The translations under genes and the position numbers were made by a program. From assembly GCA_913049555.1 (NCBI GenBank), contig CAJWYM010000040.1:1-33992 (forward strand): a stretch of DNA of 33,992 bases. The letters are read 5' to 3'. Below the pieces are notes generated by a model that was not told the DNA's origin, did no database searches, and saw nothing but the letters and a program-made list of their open reading frames with translations. The stretch comes from an uncultured Opitutia bacterium (GTDB lineage Bacteria; Verrucomicrobiota; Verrucomicrobiia; Opitutales; CAJWYM01). Shown piece after piece: positions 25,521-33,992 of the stretch; the stretch's first letter is position 1, and every line of letters starts with the position of its first letter.

Positions 25521-27306
25521 TAATAATGGATCAATTTTTTAATATAACTTACTAATTTTTACTAAAATTGTATATTTTAGTGCACCTCTGAAAACCTAAA
25601 ACTTCGGAATCTGTTGAAAACTAAACGCATCTAATTGATAATTAGAAATTATGTAATGTGATTTATAAGAAAACTTAAGTAGTGATTACTTAAAAAAGCT
25701 GTAAACAATTTAATACTAATAAATGCTGCTGAAATCAAGTTTGCGATAGTTTAAAGATTTTTTGTCTAAATTTGACCATTTTATAATTGAGATAATGAAA
25801 TTTAACCATTTTTAATGTTATTTGCACTCGCAGCCAACATTACATTTATGACATCCCTTTGATTAGCCATAAGATAATTTCTAGCTATTCTGTAATGATT
25901 TTTCAAACTGCCACTTCAACCTCAGCTGAACTTTGCCTCCTAAATTAATTGCGCAGCCTCTTTGTCTCATAGGCATTGGTTGTTGCTGTTGTCCTGACTA
26001 CTAAAAAAATTCAGACATTTCTATTCATTTTTTTACCTAGATACCCAAAATCAACAAGGGAAAACTCTGGATTCTTAGCCGTTAAATATTTAACCTGCTT
26101 ATTAATATCCGGCAGAGTATGCCCATCATGAGTATTATTTGGAAAACTCTTTGCGCCTACTATGCTCTCTATTTTCGCAGTTATACTAATAGAAGTCTTA
26201 TTTTCAAATTCATAATTTTTGTGTCCTTTTACCTTTGCGATACAACAAAACTTTAGCTCATTTAAACTGTAGTTTTTTATTCTTATCATTAAGCTTTTTA
26301 TTGAGCACTTTCCAATACAGTTCAATTTACTCTTGATGTTCTTTATAGAGCTTTATTGCAAGCACTTGTCTAAACTTTATAAGTAATCTCCATGCTAAAG
26401 TTTTCAATAGTCTAGTGGAGGCTCTCGCTGATTACTTATTTTCAGGGTTGATAGCAAATCGCTGGTTTTTTTTGAGCTTGAGTAAATTTTTCTTTAGCTT
26501 CTACGAGTTTTTAAATCATAGAGTTCATAACGTTTCTATCATCTTTCGATAATTTGAAAGTGTTATTTAAAATTTGTTGAATAGGTGATATTCTTTTCCG
26601 ATGCGAATACGAAAATGAGTTGAATTACTCGGCTCACATGGAAAGTTCCACTTAAACTTTTTCTTTTCCACTAAAAAACTGCTTGTAAAGGTTTTGAATC
26701 CAACTTTTAAAAATTGATTGATCCGATACATTATGAAGCTGATTAAGAATCAATAAACTAACTATTATTTGAATTTACTAGTCGACTCTTATATCCTTTT
26801 ATAATTATTAAACGCATTATCAAACTCATACCATGGTAATAATTGACATCTTTTATTTAGGCTATGCATTGGACCTAGTTTTTCTTTGATTCTATTTAAT
26901 AAAAAAGAAGTTTGTTACTGATTTTTGAGATTTGGGCAACATCTATTGACATGGCTTTTGGCGGGTTTTAGACAATTTTTGTAATCTAAAAGAGAAATTT
27001 ACACGGCCATCTCATTGTTTTTCAATAATAAGTTAAATTTTTGAGCATTTGCTATTTAGTGACGGTTAAGAGATTATTGAGCCCTTTAAACCATTTAACT
27101 GGTATCTCTATAAAAGAATCATCTTTTGTAAGATTTGTATTAAGTAAAGCGGATATACAATTTTATGATAGTGTATTCAATAGACTTATCAATGTTTTGC
27201 TATGACTATCCGTTTCATAAAAAAAGTTGGATTCTTATTAGTAAATTCTATGATACTAGTCTTAAATCCTAGCAGTCTCTTATTAGTTTGTGTAGATATA
27301 TTTTTG
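25521..27306. other. 1.8 kb decayed region with a dead transposase
   Basis: No intact gene. The only recognisable content is the broken IS5-family transposase listed at 25806-26840. The remaining AT-rich DNA on each side gives no coding signal that I can support; an open plus-strand frame at 27202-27462 lies opposite the wbpD-like gene and is a shadow. I found no clear terminal inverted repeats. Confidence 0.5.
25806..26840 (-). pseudogene. Degenerate IS5-family transposase
   Basis: Fragments in several frames align in order with an IS5-type DDE transposase. From the N-terminus: LNQLHNVSDQSIFKSWIQNL followed by YKQFFSGKE (around 26660-26747), then EPSNSTHFRIRIGKE (around 26600-26632). The central block is the open frame 26011-26325 with GHKNYEFENKTSISITAKIE and NNTHDGHTL, ending in VDFGYLGKK. 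The C-terminal LKNHYRIARNYLMANQRDVI then NVMLAASANNIKN is at about 25808-25907. Numerous stops and shifts separate them, so it is inactive. It lies between the glycosyltransferase genes and the wbpD-like gene, where another sugar-biosynthesis gene might once have stood. Confidence 0.8.
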
Positions 27307-27954
27307 CTATTTTTTGTAGTAGTGATAATTAAATTGGGCTTTTTTATTTGGAATAGGCAATTCTTTTTCTTCGTCGTAAGAATCGCATTTAACTACATTT
27401 TCAGAAATAGAATACCTCCACTTACTTTCAGGGCATTCCGCAAACTTTTCGTTAAAGTCTAACATGTGGCCATGTCTACTCATCCAGCCATAATGTTTAG
27501 CAGGGACACCAACAAAATATGCATAATCAGGAATATCTTTAGTTACAACTGCTCCTGCAGCTACGAATGCGTATTTTCCTATTGTTACATTTGGGGTAAT
27601 TGTAGCATTAGCACCAATTGTAGCACCTTTTTTTATGAGAATATTTTCATATAAATTTCTTCTAACTATTTGGCTTCTTGGATTACTGATATTTGTTAAA
27701 ACGCAAGAAGGACCAAGGAAAACGTCATCTTCTATTACAATACCTTCGTAAACTGAGACATTGTTTTGTATTTTCACGTTATTGCCAATTGTTATATTCG
27801 ATCCAATCATCACATTTTGTCCGAGTATGCAATTATTACCAATTGTTGCATTTTCACATATATGAACAAAATGCCAAATTTTAGAATTTTCACCAATATT
27901 ACAGGGTGAGTCTATAATCGCACTTGGGTGGGCAAAATATTTTGGAGTTGTCAT
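27307..27954 (-). CDS. wbpD: UDP-2-acetamido-3-amino-glucuronate N-acetyltransferase, WbpD/WlbB-like
   Basis: A 215-residue left-handed beta-helix acetyltransferase, which would acetylate the 3-amino group of UDP-GlcNAc(3N)A using acetyl-CoA. It shows many hexapeptide repeats (for example [20 protein letters not shown]) and the WbpD-specific sequences [33 protein letters not shown] and [14 protein letters not shown]. The segment VGVPAK closes the helix. The C-terminal 50 residues contain [10 protein letters not shown], typical of this subfamily, and a charged tail. The start overlaps the end of the wbpB-like gene by ATGA. The aminotransferase WbpE that would make its substrate is not in the window. 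Confidence 0.88.
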   Translation of the reverse strand: MTTPKYFAHPSAIIDSPCNIGENSKIWHFVHICENATIGNNCILGQNVMIGSNITIGNNVKIQNNVSVYEGIVIEDDVFLGPSCVLTNISNPRSQIVRRNLYENILIKKGATIGANATITPNVTIGKYAFVAAGAVVTKDIPDYAYFVGVPAKHYGWMSRHGHMLDFNEKFAECPESKWRYSISENVVKCDSYDEEKELPIPNKKAQFNYHYYKK

Positions 27955-28957
27955 GCTTGGATATGCACTGCTTTTCCATTATTTTCAAGGGAATGTTGAC
28001 ATGCCTCCAATACTTTAAGAACGTCGATTCCACTTTGTGCATCACTAAGAGGCTCTACACGATTTTTGATGCATTCAATGAAATGTTTACATTCCTGATA
28101 AAGGGGTTCTGCATCAGGAAGCTTTTCTACAGTTTTGTCTCTTCTATTGAGAACTGGAGTATTATCAATAACATGAACTTTTTGATTAAAAATAGCGAGC
28201 TTTTCACCTATTGAAACATCATTAAAAACGGCCATTTTATCCTCTCCCATGAGTACAAGTTTTTGTTCTTTGAATGGATTGAGCCAACTTACAAATATAT
28301 GAGCCTTAATTCCTGAATGAAAATTAAGGCAAGAAACTGTGACATCAGCTAAATCAGGCGTTATAAAACTACCACCTGAACATGTTACTTCTCGTGGAAG
28401 TTCTCCTGCTAATCTCAATATGACTGCAACATCATGAGGAGCAAAACTCCAAAGAGCATTTTCTTCAGTTCTGATTTTGCCAAAATTAAGTCGGTTGGAA
28501 TAAATATAATTTAGTTTTCCTAATGAACCTTTAGCTAAGAGATCTTTTAGCCTTTCGATTGCTGGATGATATTCTAATAGGTGACCTACCATTAGAATTC
28601 TGCCATTTTCTTCTGCAATTTTTTTCATTTGGATAGCATCATGAACATTTAGAGCCATAGGTTTTTCAACAAAAACATCTTTATTTTTTCGAAGTGCTTT
28701 TTCCGCTATTTCAATATGAGTTTCCGCAGGTGTTGCGATGACTATACCTTTTATTTCAGAATCATTTAGTAGATCATCAATTTTATTGTAGACTATCGCA
28801 TTAGGGGCTAACTCTTCCGCTAATTTACGTCCTGATTCTGAAAAGTCGCATATACTTTTTAAGACTCCTAGTTTACTGAAGTTTCTTAAAAGATTTTACC
28901 CCAGTATCCACATCCGATGAGTCCTATTTTGAGATTATCTAAAATGTTATGATTCAT
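27951..28957 (-). pseudogene. wbpB: UDP-GlcNAcA 3-dehydrogenase (WbpB/WlbA-like), frameshifted
   Basis: An NAD-dependent Gfo/Idh/MocA oxidoreductase that would oxidise C3 of UDP-GlcNAcA. Starting at ATG 28957 the frame gives MNHNILDNLKIGLIGCGYWG with the nucleotide loop, then stops after GKIF. If one base is restored in the A-run complementary to 28894-28897, it continues as GKNLLRNFSKLGVLKSICDF and joins the long downstream frame (IVIATPAETHIEIAEKALRK, then EKPMALNVHDA). That frame runs on to 27951. The total, 1007 bases, is one short of a whole number of codons. The remaining reading frame (from an internal ATG at 28658) lacks the cofactor domain. Either a real mutation or a homopolymer sequencing error. 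It overlaps both neighbours by ATGA. Confidence 0.82.
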
Positions 28958-30249
28958 GATTTAAAGTATAGATCTGGCAGAATCGAAGTCGCAATATTTC
29001 TAGTATCAATAACAGGGGTGTTGAATTGTTTGTAATCTAATTCTTTAAACACATCATGAGCAGTCAAAATAAGAAAGAGATCATATTCATTACTTAGCGC
29101 AGAGGATTCTAGTCCTTCAAATTCAGGAAAATCTCGTTTCTTTTGGATCCTTGGAACATGTGGGTCGTGATATGCGACTTCAGCACCCATTGTTTTAAGT
29201 CGTTTCATTATGGGGAAGGTCGGGGATTCTCTGTGGTCATCAACATTCGCTTTGTAAGCAACACCTAGTATCAAAATTTTAGAACCATTGATGGACTTTT
29301 TTAAGTTATTCAAAACATCCGAAATATTAGAAAGAACATATTCAGGCATTGAGGTGTTAATTTCCCCTGCTAGCTCTATAAAACGAGTATGCATGTCATA
29401 TTCTCTAGCTTTCCAAGTTAAGTAAAAGGGATCGATTGGTATACAATGCCCTCCGAGACCAGGTCCTGGATAAAATGGCATGAAACCAAAGGGCTTGGTT
29501 TTCGCTGCATCGATGACTTCCCAAATATCAATATCCATTTTGTCGTAAATAACCTTTAGTTCGTTTACGAGTGCAATATTTACTGATCGAAAGATATTTT
29601 CAGTAAGCTTGGTAGCTTCTGCAGTTCTGCAATTGGATACAGGAATTACTGATTTTATGATGCTTGAATAAATGTAAGTTGCTTTTTCTTCACATTTTTT
29701 TGTCAAACCTCCTACAATCTTAGGAATATCATTTAAAGCAAATGATTTATTACCGGGGTCTTCTCTTTCCGGAGAAAATGCTAGATGAAAATCTATTCCT
29801 GCTTTCATATTGGAATTTTTTTCCAGTACTGATAATAGCTCATTTTCTGTGCATCCTGGATGGACGGTTGATTCTAGAACGATCAATTGCCCTTTAACTA
29901 TAAAGGATGCAATATTTTTAGCTGTTTCCTGTATATAAGTCAGATCCGGTTCACGGTTTTTATTGAGTGGAGTGGGGACACAAATGGAGATGCTGTTACA
30001 GGCTTTAAGATCTACATATTCGGTAGTCGGGACCAATTTTCCATCATCCAGCAAATCTTTGATATCTTCATTTGGGACGTGATCGATATAGCTTGTGCCT
30101 GCATTCAGCTTATCGATTTTTGTTTGATCCAAATCCAATGCAATCAGTTTATTGCATTTCTTGGCAAAATTTAGAGCAAGTGGTAAACCTACGTCACCAA
30201 GTCCGATTACCCCAATAATTAGTTCTGAATGTCATTTCTGCTGAGTCAT
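28954..30249 (-). CDS. wbpA: UDP-N-acetylglucosamine 6-dehydrogenase (WbpA-like), in-frame TGA at codon 6
   Basis: Oxidises UDP-GlcNAc to UDP-GlcNAcA with NAD. From ATG 30249 the frame reads MTQQK, a TGA (30232-30234), then HSELIIGVIGLGDVGLPLAL, the intact nucleotide loop, and continues unbroken to 28954. The length of about 431 codons is right for WbpA. Motifs follow: VPTPLNKNREPDL, VLESTVHPG, FSPERE, KLTENIFRSVNIALVNE, and the catalytic cysteine in GPGLGGHCIPIDPFY. The final domain has GVAYKANVDDHRESP. The TGA may be a sequencing error, a real nonsense mutation, or bypassed by a rare ATT start at 30219 or 30216, which would lose only a few residues. A shorter start at a TTG (30138) would delete the cofactor loop and is unlikely. 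Stop overlaps the wbpB start by ATGA. Confidence 0.85.
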
Positions 30250-30253
30250 TAAT

Positions 30254-31171
30254 TTAAAGTGCTTTGTCTTTAGCGGAGTTGTGCTTACAATTAAAGTTGA
30301 TTTTTTGCATTTTAAGCAAATTACAATAATTGATAATAGTTTCCATACTTTTGGTGTGGGGTATGTTTAATTCGTGGTAGGTTTTATCGGTGTCGAGTGT
30401 GGTGTAGGTTGGTGCTTCGGCTTTTGGAATATGAATATCGGCAATAGAGCCTTCCCGGATCAGGTTTTTATCTAGACCTAATTCATCCACAATATATTTT
30501 GATATTGAGTGATATGAAATATCTTGATCTCCTGATAAATGATGAATACCTGCGATTTTTTTTGATGCAATTTGGATTAGTGATCTCGCAACAAACTCAG
30601 AATTAATGGGGGCAATTGATAAGTCTGTAAAAGGATAAATCGCAATATTTTGCTGGAGAGAATCTATCCATTTCTCAAAGAGAGGAATGCGTTTTCCTAG
30701 TACTTTGGATAAACGAACAATGGATATATTAGGGTAGGATAGGATGGCTTGTTCTACTTCTGCTTTTTGTTTCCCATATTCGGTTAATGGGCTAAGTGGA
30801 TCTGTAGTCTTCCTATAAGGAGTATTTCCATCAAATACTTGAGTAGTAGATAAAAATAGGACATGCACTTGAGCTTGTAAGAGAACTTTCAAAATTTTTA
30901 ATGTATTGGAGACATTTATTTTTTGGCTGCTTACTGGGTTTTCTCTACAACTCTTGGTGTTTCCATGGAATGCACAAAAATAGGCGGTGGTTATTCCATC
31001 TGGGACCTGCCAGTTGGATACATCATGGGACAAATTAAGAAAAATAGAGTTCTTTAAAATGGAGTTAGCCTGCTTGGTACTATAACTATAACAAGAATCT
31101 ATCTGTTTGAGTTCACAAGCTAATGCATTCCCTATTAGTCCATTCGCCCCTATTATAAGCGAATGGCTCAT
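30254..31171 (-). CDS. RmlD-like NAD(P)-dependent sugar-nucleotide reductase
   Basis: A 305-residue extended short-chain dehydrogenase of the dTDP-4-dehydrorhamnose-reductase (RmlD) branch. It begins MSHSLIIGANGLIGNALACE, with the cofactor loop GxxGxxG. It carries STTQVFDG near the catalytic serine or threonine and a YxxxK pair (TEYGKQKAE). A later SDLSIAPINSEFVARSL-like segment matches RmlD. It probably reduces a 4-keto sugar nucleotide or acts on an intermediate of the surface glycan; no rmlABC genes are in the window, so the substrate is open. It overlaps the upstream methyltransferase by four bases (ATGA), and wbpA starts five bases after its end. Confidence 0.78.
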   Translation of the reverse strand: MSHSLIIGANGLIGNALACELKQIDSCYSYSTKQANSILKNSIFLNLSHDVSNWQVPDGITTAYFCAFHGNTKSCRENPVSSQKINVSNTLKILKVLLQAQVHVLFLSTTQVFDGNTPYRKTTDPLSPLTEYGKQKAEVEQAILSYPNISIVRLSKVLGKRIPLFEKWIDSLQQNIAIYPFTDLSIAPINSEFVARSLIQIASKKIAGIHHLSGDQDISYHSISKYIVDELGLDKNLIREGSIADIHIPKAEAPTYTTLDTDKTYHELNIPHTKSMETIINYCNLLKMQKINFNCKHNSAKDKAL

Positions 31172-31866
31172 TTCTTAGATGTGCAGACAAATAGCAGGTA
31201 TTGACACATTTTGTGATAGCCAGTGTGTAAGACTTCATCATTCATACCGAACGAAAATACATTATCAAAATGTTTTCTGAACAAAGCATTCCATTCGGGT
31301 GCACTTTTACAGTTAACGTGTCCTGCCTTACTAATTTCTGATGCATAGGCTTGGGATTCCAGAGAGGGAGTTCCAATGATTACAATCCCATGTTTGTTTA
31401 CAGATCTGGCGATATTGGATAGAAAGGTGTCTTCGTCAGATGGTTGAATATGCTCAATTACATCCATGCTGTATGCTGCATCAAAGGTTCCGTCAGCCAC
31501 AGGGTTTTTGAGGATATCATGCACTTTGGATTTCATGTCCCATGTACCATCCATTCTGGAGTCTACATCTTCAATGAAGATAGGATCAAAGTCGGTAATT
31601 AGTAATTCTTTTACTTCCTGACGGACGATCCGGGATGCAAAGGCGTCGGCACATCCAATTTCCACCGCGGATTCACAGTTAGATAGCATCTTGGCGACGA
31701 ATTTATATCTAGAGAAAAGGAAAGTGAGACGTTTTGGGTCGGAGAACCAAGACTGATTGCTCATTAATCCCAATTTGGTGACTCCATGAGAATTTTTTAC
31801 CTCTTGGCAAAAGTCATACTGTTTTTCTTTGTGTATTTGTGAATATTCGTTGTTCTCTGAATTCAT
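31168..31866 (-). CDS. SAM-dependent methyltransferase (class I)
   Basis: A 232-residue class I methyltransferase. Motif I is SAVEIGCADAFASRIV (about residue 65), a variant of the E-x-G-x-G-x-G loop. The acidic strand end is LLITDFDPIF, and DAAYSMDVIEHIQPSDED carries the usual post-II region. GIVIIGTPSLESQAYAS closes the fold. The context in a polysaccharide operon suggests methylation of a sugar or of a glycan end, but the substrate is unknown. It overlaps the genes on both sides by ATGA, which indicates translational coupling. Confidence 0.82.
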   Translation of the reverse strand: MNSENNEYSQIHKEKQYDFCQEVKNSHGVTKLGLMSNQSWFSDPKRLTFLFSRYKFVAKMLSNCESAVEIGCADAFASRIVRQEVKELLITDFDPIFIEDVDSRMDGTWDMKSKVHDILKNPVADGTFDAAYSMDVIEHIQPSDEDTFLSNIARSVNKHGIVIIGTPSLESQAYASEISKAGHVNCKSAPEWNALFRKHFDNVFSFGMNDEVLHTGYHKMCQYLLFVCTSKK

Positions 31867-33011
31867 GGATTACATTTAGGTGGTAGCATTACGGAAAAAG
31901 GATAAGACTCCAGACGCTCTGCAATCATTACTGCAAATTTATAAGGGAAGGCCAGAATAAGCTGACTATCAGCATCGACTTGATCCATGGAATAGATAGG
32001 AAGCCCAAGGTGTTGATTGCCTTGACGTCCTCGATCTTCATCAACGAAAAATTTTAAGTCTGCTTTCATATGGGCATAAACCCAAGTTCCAGCAATGGAT
32101 GTTCCTAGACATCCTAATTTCTTGGAACGATCCCAGTTTCGTAAATGGTCAATCAGGGACTTTAACCATTTAAAGTGAGAGTGAATATCTTCGCATGGAA
32201 AATCCAATGCAATCTTTGATTTATCCGACAGTTTATTTGGATTATTTTTTGCTATGACTACAATCTCCTTAGCTATCCAATTTGTAGATTGGATTTCGAC
32301 ATCAAAGCCAGCTGCTTGGATTAAATTTACTAGAGTAAATGGAGTAAAATGAGAACAATGATCAACCACAGATATGATGAAAGGATTTACTGTACAGTTG
32401 GGTACGTTTATAACTAATTTTCCATTAGAATATAAAATTTTTTTACAGGAAACCAGAAATTCAAAAGGTGAGGGGATATGCTCTAGAGAATGAACAGAAA
32501 GTATGAAGTCAAATTTTCGTTCTATTCGTTCTATTGGGCATGAGTAAAATTGCTTAACCCCATCTAATGCCAGAATTGTATCCATACTATTATCATTAAC
32601 ATCAGATGCATTGAGATCCCATGATTCATAGTATGTACGGAATACTTTCAGCATATTTCCATTTCCTGGACCTATCTCAATCATTGAACCAGCGTTTTCA
32701 GCAATGAATTTGTTCTCTTTTATCTTTGAAATTAATGTTTTAGATCTACTGGTATTCTTACCTTGATGGATGAGGTAATGATCTTGGTTCACTCCCTGTC
32801 TGTAAATCTCGTAATTTCCATAGATTTTATTGATACTTTTATACCATTTTTCTGAAGTAATTGTTTGAGGATAGCCACAAGTATTGCACAATCCAAGTGT
32901 ACTTAATTCTGGCCAAACTTTACAATCTGAAGTAACACCCGATATTCCATCGGGGTTATTCCAAATTGTTATATCATTGGAATTGCAGATATGGCACGAA
33001 TGTTCTTCCAT
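31863..33011 (-). CDS. Zinc-ribbon SAM-dependent methyltransferase with C-terminal Rossmann-like domain
   Basis: A 382-residue, three-part protein. The N-terminal zinc-ribbon has CHICNS (Cys6, Cys9) and LCNTCG. The class I methyltransferase core has SMIEIGPGNGNMLKVF as motif I and DFILSVHSLEHIPSPFEFL after it. The C-terminal domain, from about residue 298, has CLGTSIAGTWVYAHM and LKFFVDEDRGRQG. This plan resembles the sugar C-methyltransferases of antibiotic and O-antigen pathways (zinc-binding N-domain, SAM core, C-domain), though O-methylation is not excluded. It is the first gene of the minus-strand operon in view. Unlike its neighbours it has a long region upstream with no intact gene. 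Confidence 0.82.
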   Translation of the reverse strand: MEEHSCHICNSNDITIWNNPDGISGVTSDCKVWPELSTLGLCNTCGYPQTITSEKWYKSINKIYGNYEIYRQGVNQDHYLIHQGKNTSRSKTLISKIKENKFIAENAGSMIEIGPGNGNMLKVFRTYYESWDLNASDVNDNSMDTILALDGVKQFYSCPIERIERKFDFILSVHSLEHIPSPFEFLVSCKKILYSNGKLVINVPNCTVNPFIISVVDHCSHFTPFTLVNLIQAAGFDVEIQSTNWIAKEIVVIAKNNPNKLSDKSKIALDFPCEDIHSHFKWLKSLIDHLRNWDRSKKLGCLGTSIAGTWVYAHMKADLKFFVDEDRGRQGNQHLGLPIYSMDQVDADSQLILAFPYKFAVMIAERLESYPFSVMLPPKCNP

Positions 33012-33935
33012 AGTATCAATATGTTAAAGTGTAATTCCTTTAGTGGACCAAAAAGTTGAATAATGAGAATTTTGAAAAGTTCTTATACATATTTAGCATA
33101 GTTTCTTCGAATGCTTATCAAGAAATTATCAGAAATCTTCTTTTGGATTGATGAACTTTAAATTATAGATGGGTATTTTGATCAAATCTTATGACCTCTA
33201 GCAATCAATTTTTATAACGAAGATAATTTTTGATATTTGAAGTGAATTCCAAATAGGAATTAATTTTTCAGTATGTAATCCAGTTCCCTAGATGATTAAT
33301 TTTTTGACTATTTTTTTTCTGAGTGACTCTAAAATATTGTTTTTTGTCTCATACAAAGTATTTTCTAAGGTTCGCCTACTTCTAAATAAGTGACAAGAGG
33401 AACTTTTTCTACGTAGTAAAGTGTTTAAAGGTTTTTGTAGCATGTTGAGGATTTCAATATGCCAAAGTTCTGGGTTGTCATAATAAGCATCAACTATACC
33501 GGGAGTGAATAAGTATAAAGATTCTGTTTTCATCATTGGTGGTAAAATATATGGGTAATTACTTTTTAAATTTTAATAATAAATATCTCTAGATTTCATT
33601 TTGAGACATTTTTGTAATTGATACTTGCAGTGTCGTAAGATTTAGAACTGAGTTTGAATTTAGTAAAGACTTGAGGGCAAAATATAAATCCAGATCGAAA
33701 ACAATGACTATGTTTACCATCCAGTAACAATACCATTTCAGTTTTGGCATATAATAGCCATCACCTATAAGTGGCGTCTGCATTTATATAGCGCTACTTG
33801 ATATATTATAATCTGTTTTTCAAATTTCTAATAGTTTAACTGTTGATAAATATTTAGCATTATGACAACAGGTTAAGCCACAAACACTAAATCAACGAAT
33901 TCGATATAAAAGGAAGATACATTACTGCAAGACAT
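33012..33935. other. Decayed region with two short unrecognised frames
   Basis: No intact gene. On the minus strand, 33288-33536 encodes 82 residues beginning MMKTESLYLFTPGIVDAYYD; the frame opens about 13 codons earlier without a start, which suggests a truncated gene. At 33589-33783 a 64-residue frame begins MQTPLIGDGYYMPKLKWYCY. Both have biased, protein-like composition but match no family I know. They may be pieces of one eroded surface-polysaccharide gene next to an insertion sequence. Confidence 0.3.
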
Positions 33936-33992
33936 TGTGTCAATGAGCGTGCAAAACGGGCCACAAATGAGCGTTTAAACTGGGCCACTTGG
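33936..33992 (+). mobile_element. Probable left terminus of an IS21-family element
   Basis: Two 22-base direct repeats, 33943-33964 and 33967-33988, both read ATGAGCGTnnAAAnnGGGCCAC, 24 bases apart. Just before them is TGTGTCA. IS21-family elements carry such multiple short repeats containing GGGTCA- or GGGCCA-type cores and AAA at each end, starting near a TGT. The element, with istA and istB, would lie to the right of the window. Confidence 0.6.

Noticed and set aside
26011-26325. A 104-residue minus-strand gene on its own
   Set aside because: It is the middle fragment of a broken IS5-family transposase; matching fragments continue on both sides in other frames.
27202-27462. Plus-strand 86-residue hydrophobic membrane protein
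   Set aside because: Most of it is the complement of the wbpD-like gene's 3' end, and the hydrophobicity comes from antisense of a lysine- and asparagine-rich tail.

Overview
The window is an AT-rich bacterial chromosome segment. My best guess is a marine-type Verrucomicrobiota (Opitutae-like). The support is an arylsulfatase-family enzyme, a glucosyl-3-phosphoglycerate synthase operon, the general look of DnaJ, and weak or absent Shine-Dalgarno sites at many starts. The phylum is inference; no rRNA or other decisive marker is present.

Layout. Positions 1-552 hold eroded DNA with traces of broken coding. A secreted S1-type sulfatase (minus strand) follows, then tadA, which converges tail to tail with a small HTH-like gene. 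Positions 3976-7570 are a tight plus-strand operon: an M20-peptidase-like protein whose key metal and catalytic residues appear lost, a glucosyl-3-phosphoglycerate synthase (gpgS) and a GT-B glycosyltransferase. A tRNA-His with a good promoter comes next. On the minus strand are an aliphatic amidase (amiE) and a Clp-type AAA+ ATPase resembling AmiB of the Pseudomonas amidase operon, separated by a strong stem-loop at the amiE stop.

At 10423 there is a tRNA-Arg(CCG). A 51-base copy of its 3' half recurs at 12164-12214 with three differences. The two copies bracket about 1.7 kb carrying a Fic-family gene and a 23-base tandem repeat, and look like attL/attR of a tiny tRNA-targeted island without a visible integrase. 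After it come an aldehyde dehydrogenase, argS, a ROK-like protein with an extra N-terminal region, cinA-holA, and the grpE-dnaJ chaperone operon. holA and dnaJ share a bidirectional terminator.

The right third (23024-33011, minus strand) is a surface-polysaccharide locus: two methyltransferases, an RmlD-like reductase, wbpA-, wbpB- and wbpD-like genes for a UDP-GlcNAc(3NAc)A-type sugar, then a dead IS5-family transposase, then two family-2 glycosyltransferases. Most of its upstream genes overlap by ATGA. wbpA has an in-frame TGA at codon 6 and wbpB a one-base frameshift, so the locus is decaying or the assembly has errors. The window ends in two 22-base repeats that look like the terminus of an IS21-family element extending beyond the right edge.

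The most interesting points are the mini-island with Fic, its compensated tRNA stem and its phased tandem repeat; the M20 pseudoenzyme fused by overlap into the gpgS operon; and the regulator-less amiE-amiB pair. I did not find a fully new multi-gene system that I could defend.
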